A DNA stretch of 64,000 nucleotides, taken from Pseudoscleropodium purum. Its lineage: Eukaryota > Streptophyta > Bryopsida > Hypnales > Brachytheciaceae. The first letter of the stretch is position 1. Every line of letters starts with the position of its first letter. The position numbers were made by a program, and so were the translations under genes. The notes below the pieces were generated by a model, which had not been told where the DNA came from, made no database searches, and saw only the letters and a program-made list of their open reading frames with translations. Positions 12,585 to 21,574 of this stretch are shown here, piece after piece. The stretch lies in contig OZ017795.1 in NCBI GenBank assembly GCA_963969395.1, positions 1,488,001-1,552,000 on the forward strand, written 5' to 3'.

Positions 12585-12870
12585 CAGGAAGTAGAAGTTG
12601 CATCCCATCATCAATTATCTTGGTATGGTTTCTGATAATGCCTTCAAACTCGTGGTCTATTACAATTTACAAAAGACTGCAATAGTGCTGCAAACATGTT
12701 GCAGAAGTCTGGCATGGGCATGCAGCCAGTATGGCCGGAACCAATGCACACTTGCGGAAAAACCGTTGCACAAATTGTAATTTAATAGGAAAATATTGCA
12801 ATCCAATATGGTTGCAAATGCATTGCACAATGTTGCACTACGCACTACTGTAATTCAATTGCAATCTCAG
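12585..12870. other. TTGCA/TGCAA-dense segment
   Basis: The words TTGCA and TGCAA occur more than ten times in under 300 bp, for example 'tgttgcagaag', 'attgcaatcc' and 'aatgcattgcacaatg'. The composition is unlike the flanking DNA. It lies downstream of the small minus-strand gene ending at 13017. It could be a decayed short-unit repeat or a cluster of protein-binding sites; the sequence does not decide. Confidence 0.45.
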
Positions 12871-13016
12871 TCATCTGTACAAGACTACATGTACTGTAAT
12901 TATATTGGTATGGAATGTGGCTCGTCAAAGTCACGATATGGACGATACTGGCTGCTGGACTGTAAGCCTTTGCAACGAAGATGATTAATTTTGTCACTGA
13001 GCGATCGGCAAGGGGA

Positions 13017-13454
13017 CTACGTAATTGATTTAAGGAATTCTTTGACGTCGTCCTCAGTCTCCTCAACCAACTGGAGACCGGTCCCGTCCTCAAAAACAGT
13101 TCGCGAGCTCGAGCCAGCCAACTTCGAAGTCTCACTCGTGAGCAAGGGAGAATCGGGGGTAACGTCCGCAATCCCGACCGCCTTCTTCATCGTGTTCATG
13201 GCACAACGGGATGCCCTCCGACCCGTCTTCTTGAATAAGAGTTGTTGCCTGATCGCTGAACGCTTCTTCCTTGCTTGCTCACTCTCATGACTGTCCAATA
13301 GACTCTGCTCAGCAGCTGCTGCATCTCGTGCGGCTTTGGCGATGCGTTCAAGCTCGCGCTCCCTCTCCTGCTCCATCCACTTGGCAGATTTGACAATGAG
13401 GTCGGCATGCTTGTCCATCAACTCAGCCCGACGCAACTCATTTCGGTTCTCCAT
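13017..13454 (-). CDS. Small charged coiled-coil protein, function unknown
   Basis: A 145-residue reading frame from ATG at 13454 (context CC ATG G, favourable) to a stop at 13017. GC content and codon use are clearly above the flanking AT-rich DNA, which supports real coding. Residues about 1-60 are Glu/Arg/Ala-rich and helical in character (for example MEQERERELERIAKAARDAA), probably a coiled coil. The middle is basic (RKKRSAIRQQLLFKKTGRR), possibly nuclear. The C-terminus is acidic. The frame stays open upstream of this ATG to an acceptor-like AG near 13490, so this may be the last exon of a longer gene. I recognise no domain. It could also be a fragment of a transposon-linked protein. Confidence 0.45.
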   Translation of the reverse strand: MENRNELRRAELMDKHADLIVKSAKWMEQERERELERIAKAARDAAAAEQSLLDSHESEQARKKRSAIRQQLLFKKTGRRASRCAMNTMKKAVGIADVTPDSPLLTSETSKLAGSSSRTVFEDGTGLQLVEETEDDVKEFLKSIT

Positions 13455-14733
13455 GGACAACGGACTGGGAGGTCCGTAAGTTGATAGTGGCCCTAGTTGA
13501 TGCAATTATCAAACGCCAGCTGCAAGACTGCAACATGAACAATCCATTCGGTTCAGACATGAATTACCGAACTTGGAGTTAAGGTCTCTTCGGAGTCAAG
13601 GTCTAGCTCCTAGTGCTGTCAATGACTGTCATTGACAGAAAGTAATTCCAGCATCACCAACTACACCACAAACGATCTAGTAACCTTACGCAAGAAAATG
13701 AAGTGAAGGTCGAACTGAGTACCTGACGCAATGGCCGTAGAAGCAGCGATCCAGAGCAGTTGGACTGGTGCAGCGCCTTCCAAGCCCAAGTCACAGAAAA
13801 ATGATTCAGTCTCAGGCTGGAATCCTGTTTTATTTGCATTTCCAACTCCCGAGACCATCCATTGCTCTTCACCGTATACCTGCTGGCCAGACTACCGAGG
13901 CTAGTGCAGGGAGCTCCATGCAGAAGCACCGTAAACTTGCTGGCGAGATTAGCCTCAGATACTAGACTACCGAGGCTACTGCAGGGGGCTCCATGCGTGA
14001 GCATCTTAAATTTAGATCATTACACTGCGCACCCTGGCATTTTTCTCTTGCTTGGTTCCTTTAGAGCTAGTACATCTTCTCCGTCAGGCTTTCTTGCTCC
14101 TCGAGTCTGTTTTCTTTGTGTACACTTTTCATCTAGTTACGTCATGCACGGGTGCTTGACCTCGCTTCTCTGAATTGTAGTCATCTATTTGTTGTCTGCC
14201 TTACGAATTCTTAGTTAAGGCTGCCTTGCTTTTCTAATCTTTTGAGTGGCACCAGTCAAGGCATTCTTAGCCGTTGAGTGCTTTTGGTTTTCATTTACCT
14301 GTGTTGTTAGTGTTGATATTAGTGTTCAGGTTAATTTAGGTCATGGGTTGTGGTTTGGTCTCCAGAACGTACTGTTTGCTGTGGCTCGTCGATCAATAAT
14401 ATATATAATATATAGCGATTTAAATCGAATTCATTTGAGAGTAGATCGTTTTATTTTGTAGTATAAACCAGTGATTTCAATGTAAATAAACCACTGGCTA
14501 TCGATATGATGGTTACATGTGTAGCGATACCTTTTCTTGTAATTATTCAGTGAACTGCTAAAAGAATGGTTTAGGGGATCAAGTCTTGAAGGTTCTAGCT
14601 CTATGTGGAAGTCTTGAAAGGAGATCCTTAGTTTAGTTTTGGACGATATTGTCCTGCCAGCTACTTGGTCTATTTGTAATTGATCATAATCTCCGATCGA
14701 TGCTATCTCCATGCATTCCCGAGCTCGACTACA

Positions 14734-14921
14734 TACAACAGATATTTCGTTAAAATGGCGGCATTCCTATGGCATTTTTCCATGAATTTTCTAAGACAGG
14801 TATAGATTTCAGACCCTCAAACCCTGAAATCTAGGACAGGTATACAGTTTAGAACACACGTCCTGAACCAAAAAGTGCCAAGTTTGTGGAATACCGCCAT
14901 TTTAATGAAATATCCGTTGTA
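14734..14921. mobile_element. Hairpin (foldback) MITE, 188 bp
   Basis: The arms at 14734-14767 and 14888-14921 are complementary over 34 bases with about three mismatches; the left end reads TACAACAGATATTTCGTTAA. The interior has a 'gacaggtata' direct repeat. The core word TTTCGTTAAAATGGCGGCAT resembles the arm of the element at 16693-16853, so they may be related. No target duplication was resolved. Confidence 0.75.
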
Positions 14922-16692
14922 CACCTTGACAGTTGTACTGATTGCCAGACACAAACCTTAAGTGAATAAAGTTGGAGATTTTTTTCCAATTAAAAGTAAG
15001 TTGAGTCCAGATCGATCATGCTTTGGAATTTCATTATGTTTTCTCGCTCGCGCGGATTACTGAGGACGCAAACTCAACAGAAAGCAGTTGGAGTAAACTT
15101 TGGTAGGAATCTGGATTACTCCGCATTTCATATTAACGTCAATTTCGTTGAAATGGAGAAAACTTCATTGAAATGACGTGGGGGAGCCAAAGATAGGACA
15201 GGAACGTACGGCCAGATTTTGGGAGCCGAAATGGAGTGTTGGTGGGAAATTTTAATGAAGGGTTCGGAAATCGAGGTCATGCATCGCCTTTGATTTTCTC
15301 CCTAATGAATCCATAATTGAGCATGTATGAAACACAAGCTAGCTGAAGTTGAATCGTTTGAATTGAGTTTCACGTTTTCTTTCATACTCACAGAATTAGC
15401 ACAGCAATAAAAGCTAGTTACGTTGAGGCAGTGTGCATGTGGGATTTACCAAGTCGGTACACTGTAGTTTCATTCATTTTCAGTCACAACTACCGAGCTC
15501 ATCATGCAAACAAACTATGACTACTGAACGATTCACCAAGAACCAGTGGAAATAATCCCTGGATCCGCTCCAGCCACCTGCAAATATGTTAATTAAACGG
15601 AAGGTTAGCAGTCGTTTCAATCCGTTTGAGTTATCAAAATGATCAAACAGTGAACAGACAGACAACTCAGACATTGCCCACACGGTTCCTTCCGCGTGCA
15701 AAAGAAAAACCACTTGCAAATTCTACAAACAAACCCAAAAGGAACACTTGCAAATCCACCCAAGCGAGCTCGTAGCAGAAGTGGATGCAGAACTGCCGTG
15801 TTGAATTCCGAAGGTCCGCTCAAGAATTCGTTGAAGCCAATTCGGAGTCACAGCTTGGCCCGCGCAATTTGTCTCGGAAATTCCATTTGGAAGGATTAGT
15901 GTGCAAAAATCAAATGCAAATGGTTGATCGCAGCGCTCAACCCCGTTTCCTATGACAGGATATACTGTAGTACCCCATTTTCTCGGAATCTCTCATTCCA
16001 AGTGGAATGTGTTTGGAATGTGTTGAAGCTGCATCAAATCCGATTTTACTTGAATGAGTGTTGAAGCATCGAATTTGATTTTACTTTCAAGTCTGAGATT
16101 GCAAGTTGGCATTTGGAGTTCGTACATTATTCATTCCCTTGTACTGTACAATCAAAGAGAGAACATACATTCAATGCTTTTGTGTTGAAACTTGAAAGTT
16201 TGGCTACATTGATATGCTTTGACATTTTCGCTTGGCGTAGCTACTAACAAGTAACAAGCTATTGAATGTTTAAAATGCAAATATTTTGCCCTCAAAATCC
16301 TAAATTAGGATTTAATAAGTAGTGCAGAATAAGTAGTGCAGAGGGTTTGTTCTACATATTATATTGGTTTTATCAATAGACCAAGAGACCAAAGGTATAA
16401 TATCCAAATTTGTCACCTAAAAACATTCTCAATGCACACATTTCAAGTGGTGATTCAATGAGCCCATACATACGTAAGATCTAACCCAAGCAAGATGAAT
16501 GTAAGATCTAACCGAAGTAACTTGTGTGGCATGTCAAACACAGAATGATAGTCTTGCTTTGACCCCATTAGCAGTGAAATTTAGCTAACATAGTGTCCTT
16601 AGAGCACATCACATTTCATAACAATTAAACAATGAACAAAAATTCAAGAAGTACAATGATGCTTACATACACCATGTAGTAAAAGTTAATGA

Positions 16693-16853
16693 AAACGTCC
16701 ATTTCTTTAAATTGGCAATATTCCAGAAGCCCAAAATTCTGGCATATATCTTCACAAAGATCTAATTTCATGCCACAAACGTGTAGATTTTCGTTTCAAA
16801 CGTGAACCATCCCAAAATAATGGAATATCGCCAATTTAAAGAAATTGATGTTT
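16693..16853. mobile_element. Hairpin (foldback) MITE, 161 bp
   Basis: The arms at 16693-16725 and 16821-16853 pair over 33 bases with three mismatches (core TTTCTTTAAATTGGC). It is small, non-coding and AT-rich, typical of a palindromic MITE. Confidence 0.75.
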
Positions 16854-17130
16854 GACACAATTACAAACGATTGACAAGGAAGTTACAAACCTTGGGGCGC
16901 TCTGAAACGCAGTTATGCATGTAACTGATATGGTCATGCTGTGCTCTTAACTCGGCATATTTCCATTGATCAGGCAGTAATATTTCCAATGTAATACAGA
17001 CATTAAGGCAATAGAATCATCCAATACAAGATGTGTCTACGTAGTACACTACATCACTGATCAAGTCACAAAATCAAAGACCTATGCAAATCAATCAGTT
17101 CGGAATCTCATTCATTTCTCTCGCCTTGCA

Positions 17131-18003
17131 CTATTTGAAATCCAACTTGCTTCCAGCCTCCAGAATTTCGACGGTAGTGTAGCTACTGGGCTGAAAATTT
17201 GTGATCACATGCCACAGCTCCACCTCCTCCTTATCCTTGTTGATAAATAACAAAGCTCGGTCGTAAACTTTTCCAGCCTCCTCCTCGGTTTTATAAGTCC
17301 CAATATTCGCCGACTTCTTGTTTTGGCCTTTGCTTTGACTGATCTTCGCTGCATACCACTGTGCTGGTTCAGACTCCTCTTCACCGGTGTTGAGCCTTTT
17401 CTTCGCGGGGGTCCTCGCAGTCACCCCTTTCATGTCGCTTTTGCCCCGGCTGAACTTGGGAGCCGATCGTCGAACCCGCCACACGAAGTCCCGGAGACTC
17501 CAGTCCCAGTGCTCGGCCATGAATTCCGCTTGTGCAGATTCAGGAAAGTTGAGAGAGTATGGCTTGCCTTTCAAAGTTTCACGGATGTCGAACTTGATGG
17601 CCAATCTGTCGTGAGCCTGTTTGGCCTCGTCCTCGGTTCCGTAGTTCCCTCCAAAGATTTGTACGCCCTTCTTCTCGCGTCCTCGGAGGACGATTTCCTT
17701 GATCCATAGGTGAGCCTCCCAGTGGTTGTTATTTTTGTTATATGTCACCCCTTGGGACTTGGAACCTGGAGACAAAACTAATCGCTGGACCTGCGAGGAC
17801 TCTCCTTTGACCACTTCTGAACTGGAACCAATTTTCTCTGAACACTTTTGCTTTTGCTTTTCAGACTGATCGCCATCTCCTTCGACTGCCGAATTGTGGT
17901 CACTACTTTCTGAACACTTTTGTTTTGGCTTCTCGGACTGATCGCCATCTCCTTCTGAGTCCTCCTTTCCAGACTGCGTATGGCTGCTATGAAAATCTGG
18001 CAT
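17131..18003 (-). CDS. Divergent double-AP2-domain protein (AP2/ERF superfamily)
   Basis: This is probably a nuclear DNA-binding transcription factor of the AP2 (two-domain) type. From the first ATG (18003) it encodes 290 residues. The frame stays open upstream to an acceptor-like AG near 18155, so a 5' exon is probably missing. Repeat 1 has GVTYNKNNNHWEAHLW, then GNYGTEDEAKQAHDRLAIKF and LNFPE. Repeat 2 has KGVTAR, QWYAAKI, NIGTYKTEEEAGKVYDRALL and TNFQPSSY. These match the AP2 strand and helix signatures. The usual YRGV is SQGV or MKGV, and the linkers are long, so DNA contact may be altered. The N-terminal region carries a duplicated motif EGDGDQSEK-KQKCSE. A short open frame starting with ATG at 18354 (minus) is a candidate first exon, but its splice phase does not fit. 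The family is well supported, the gene boundary is not. Confidence 0.72.
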   Translation of the reverse strand: MPDFHSSHTQSGKEDSEGDGDQSEKPKQKCSESSDHNSAVEGDGDQSEKQKQKCSEKIGSSSEVVKGESSQVQRLVLSPGSKSQGVTYNKNNNHWEAHLWIKEIVLRGREKKGVQIFGGNYGTEDEAKQAHDRLAIKFDIRETLKGKPYSLNFPESAQAEFMAEHWDWSLRDFVWRVRRSAPKFSRGKSDMKGVTARTPAKKRLNTGEEESEPAQWYAAKISQSKGQNKKSANIGTYKTEEEAGKVYDRALLFINKDKEEVELWHVITNFQPSSYTTVEILEAGSKLDFK

Positions 18004-18959
18004 GCTTTTCGGTGGGATCCGCTCCTTCACCTCTTCTTCTAGAAGTAACAGCTGAACGATATCGATATCGTGCTCATCGTGAAATGCATTCTGCCCGTCG
18101 GCCGAGGAGATCGCGCTCTCACCGCCAAGACCGTCGGTTGTATCATGCTGCTTTTCCTTTTACTTTACTATCCATTGTCAAACTCTTGAACTATCGACGT
18201 ACAAGGTGTTGCAATAAGTTACTGTAGCGGTTGAACCAACTAAATCGAGAAATCTATACCCATCGTAGAATTCGAAGCCTGGTGTAGCTGGCCGTCACTA
18301 TTTGGGGCATCCAGAGTTGCGCCAATTGAGCGAGCTAGCTTGACGATCGGTGCCATCACAACTTGGAGATTTTCCTGCACTCCAAACGGCAATGACATAT
18401 TAAGCTTCCCAGGCACATGATTTCGCAGGTTGTACTAGCTAGAAATGAATTTTCGGGGACATCAGGGATCGTTGGAAATGAAAAACGCGCGCCAAACAAA
18501 ATCTCTCTGTGGCACAAAAGTTTCCAAGTTGACTTTGCAAACGGCAAAACGGGACTGGCAATCCGGAACTAGAGATCGAAAATCTCGCTTAACTTTGCAT
18601 CGAAGACATACCTGGAAGCGCCTGAAAGAATTCTAGAATGCATGTACGTAGTGTGAGAGCAATCCTTCCCGCCAACCTTAACTATTAGTTCTCCTGTTGC
18701 ACGCAAATATACAGTACTCAAGGTAAGATAGGTTCGTGAATGTTAGTCTCGTTGGGAGCGCATCATTCTGGAGTTTCAAGCTTTTTGGCACAAACTGAAG
18801 TTTTTGATCAATTCAACCTTCAGAATGAATTCACGAATGATTATATTGGTCATGCATGAATACACAGGACGTCAGTGGACTTTATTACACCAACATTGGT
18901 TGGAAAATGATCCAAATTAATAGCATTGGAGTTATGAGGTAGTTCTAGAAAGGGGGAGA

Positions 18960-19300
18960 AATTTTCAATTTTTTCACCCTTTTTCAACATGCATTGCTTA
19001 ATTGTTGACTTCCGTTTTTTCACACCTAGTGGGGTTCACTAGAAGCTATAGTAACTAAGCAATTTTTTGAAAATAGGAGTAACTTACACGTTAATTAAGC
19101 CCTTTCAAAAAAAAAATCAAATTTGTTTTGGGGCTAAGGGAGTATCAAGCTAAAGAAAATGTCAAAATGATGTATGAAATATTGCCAATTTTACCCCTAC
19201 AAGTTTTTTACCATGTTTTTGACTATGTTTTCACCCAAATCACTCTAAAATTGTCATTTCTAGTTTAAGTACCAAACTTTAGGAAAAAAATTGGGGACTC
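18960..19300 (+). repeat. Dispersed AT-rich repeat family member
   Basis: The stretch containing 'gactatgttttcaccc', 'cactctaaaattgtcatttct' and the following bases recurs, diverged, at 20990-21130 (+) and about 25060-25300 (-). It is non-coding. Related phrases ('taacccctaaatg') recur throughout 20-25 kb and 50-54 kb. Confidence 0.55.
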
Positions 19301-19315
19301 ATTCAATCGTAGGAT

Positions 19316-19606
19316 TAGGGTTGACAAATCAATAGTTCAATACGTCCGCCCCAAAATAGCGTCCGTAACTCGGACGTCTGTCTTCACGGACGCCAGCGAG
19401 CGCAACGTCCCTCCCGTCATCGGAAGGCGGATGGCCAGGGCGGGGCGGGGCGGGGCAGATAGGGCGGACGGGGCAGATGGGCAAACAGGCGGACGAGGCG
19501 GTCTCGGCAGACGCTACGTCCGCCGGGACCGCGAATGTCAACGAACACTGCGGACACAGCGTCCGCGTTCGAACATCCCGGACGTCCGACCATCCTGTCA
19601 ACCCTG
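19316..19606 (+). mobile_element. hAT-type GC-rich MITE (intact, 291 bp)
   Basis: Ends TAGGGTTGAC and GTCAACCCTG lie between perfect 8-bp duplications CGTAGGAT (19308-19315 and 19607-19614). The interior is homologous to 8392-8668, with the CCCCAAAATAGCGTCCG block near the left end and many CGGAC words. It ends eight bases from the palindromic element that follows. Confidence 0.88.
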
Positions 19607-19621
19607 CGTAGGATCTTATAG

Positions 19622-19919
19622 CATGGTTGTCACATTGAACAGATTACTATTCATTTCACGTCCTATAGGACGTGAAATGAATAGTAATCAGGGTTGACAA
19701 ATCAGTACGTCCGCCCCAAAATAGCGTCCGTAACACGGACGCCAACGAACGCAGTGTCCCTCCCGTTGTCGGAAGGCGGACAGGCGGGGCAGACGGACAG
19801 GGCGGACAGCGTCCGCGAATGTCAGAGGACGCTGCGGACACAGTATCCGCGTCCGGACATCCCGAACGTCCGACCGTCCTGTCAACCCTAATAGTAATCT
19901 GTCCAATGTGACAACCATG
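19622..19919. mobile_element. 88-bp palindromic MITE carrying a nested hAT MITE
   Basis: The element begins CATGGTTGTCAC and ends GTGACAACCATG, flanked by perfect 8-bp duplications TCTTATAG (19614-19621 and 19920-19927). Its centre (19643-19688) is a perfect 46-bp palindrome with no loop, centred between 19665 and 19666. The arms extend outward and are completed on the far side of the insertion at 19899-19919 with one mismatch. Without the nested copy it would be 88 bp and almost wholly self-complementary. The 8-bp duplication suggests hAT-type mobilisation. Confidence 0.85.
19689..19890 (+). mobile_element. hAT-type GC-rich MITE (202 bp), nested
   Basis: Ends CAGGGTTGAC and GTCAACCCTA lie between perfect 8-bp duplications ATAGTAAT (19681-19688 and 19891-19898). 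ATAGTAAT is part of the palindromic element's own arm, which shows it inserted there afterwards. It is the shortest copy, with an internal deletion relative to 8392-8668. Confidence 0.9.
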
Positions 19920-20019
19920 TCTTATAGTACGTTGGTTTGAAATGATATGAAAAAATATTTAGGAATTTCGACCAAGTAGATTGCAAGGTATTCACATTTG
20001 AATTGACAAAAATTGTTTC

Positions 20020-20510
20020 TTAGGCCTTAGAGAAAAATAAGCAATTGAACTTCACATGGTCACATTTGTATGAAAAAATGTCCAAAATGGTGGTGCTTCT
20101 TTGGATTCATTCTTCAAGGCAAGTTGGCTACATGCTTGAAATAATTTAAATCATTTGAAATTGTATATCATATAGGAAAAATAGTAAATAGAAAGAAGTA
20201 AAAAATAATTCAAAAATGCCAATGCCAATGGTTGCAATGTTGTAATAAACAATCTTCATCCTATGATTTTGTTTTTCTCAAAAATTATTGAAAATTGAAT
20301 TATTAAATAAATAAAAGACTTCAAAGTTTATTTTAGAGTAGAAAATTTAAAACTATCCCACAAACTAAAACTACTTGTAACTTTCATTTCATCAATCAAA
20401 ATGAAATGATTCAATGCTTCATATATATATATAATAAAATTATTTGTAGTAAGCTACCTAAAATTGCTATGTTGCCAAAAATGCAATTTAGGACTTTAAG
20501 AGTTAACAAA
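20020..20510 (+). repeat. Left arm of a large diverged inverted repeat
   Basis: Landmarks 'gcaattgaacttcaca', 'ggctacatgcttgaa', 'aaatcatttgaaattgta', 'ttcaaagtttattttag' and 'attgctatgttgccaa' appear in the same order, reverse-complemented, at 24330-25050. The arms are 500-700 bp, with many substitutions and small indels. No coding capacity is apparent. Confidence 0.7.
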
Positions 20511-21513
20511 ATTGACGTTATTCAATAAAAAAAAATTATTTTTATTTAGTTATTTGGGCCACTCTCAATATTTTACACTATAATCTTAGAATAGTATGCT
20601 TTGAAATTGATTAAATGGTCAATTTCATCAAATTGTCATAATTTTGGCACCAAAAATTGTAACATTTATTTACAAAAAACTTTATCTATAAACTTGGAAA
20701 GCTAAGAGAGTATTAGATTAGCTAGGTTTTATAGAACTAGACAAAAACTAAAGTGTTTGCCAAAGTTGTGATATTTTGTCAATTTGACAAAATCACTTGA
20801 CTTTGTATCTAGTTTGATTGGACTAACTATCTAAAGCAAAAACTATCCATCTAAAGCCATTAACATCAATTTTATTATAGAAAGATAATTTTGATGCCAA
20901 AAATTGTGATTTATATGTCTATAAAGATCTTAAATCTAAGACCATTAAAATTTATATTTTAGAATAATTATTATGAAACAAGTGCCAAAGTTTTGGAATA
21001 CTACAAATATATTGAAATTGAATTTTATTTAGTTAACCCCTAGAAGTTATAACTATGTTTCACCAAAAAAGCACTCTAAAATTGCCATATCTAATGCAAA
21101 TTGAACTACAATGAAAAAATGTTCTTTTGCATAAACTATAATATTAGGATGTTGTCATAGTTATTCCAAACTTGCAACAAACTTTGGATCTTCTTAGCTT
21201 AAATATTTTGCACTAGTATAAATTTTTGACATTTACATCATCAAGGTGGTAAAGTAATTTTAAAATGTAGGAGAAATTAAATTAAAATTAAATTGAAACT
21301 AATACATGTAAACATTCTTTAATTTATTGTTATATAGAACTTAGAAGTAGAAACAAAATAGAAAAAATATAAAATTGTTAATATTTTAAAAATAAAATAA
21401 AAAATTATGCCAATCATGATAGTAAAATTGTTATACCATATAATATACAACTTGTAGCCTGTAAAAAATTTTAATTACAAAAATTACAAAAATCAAATAT
21501 AATAATAAATTCT

Positions 21514-21574
<61 letters not shown>

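Larger units (their letters stand above)
13500..17130. other. Intergenic region with two hairpin MITEs
   Basis: No further gene is supported. Part of 13.6-14.0 kb is moderately GC-rich with open frames on both strands, and has repeated phrases such as 'actaccgaggctagtgcagggagctcc'-type text at 13885-13995. It may hold untranslated exons, but no frame has consistent splice signals. Other open frames around 15.5-15.9 kb are shadows without family resemblance. Confidence 0.4.
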
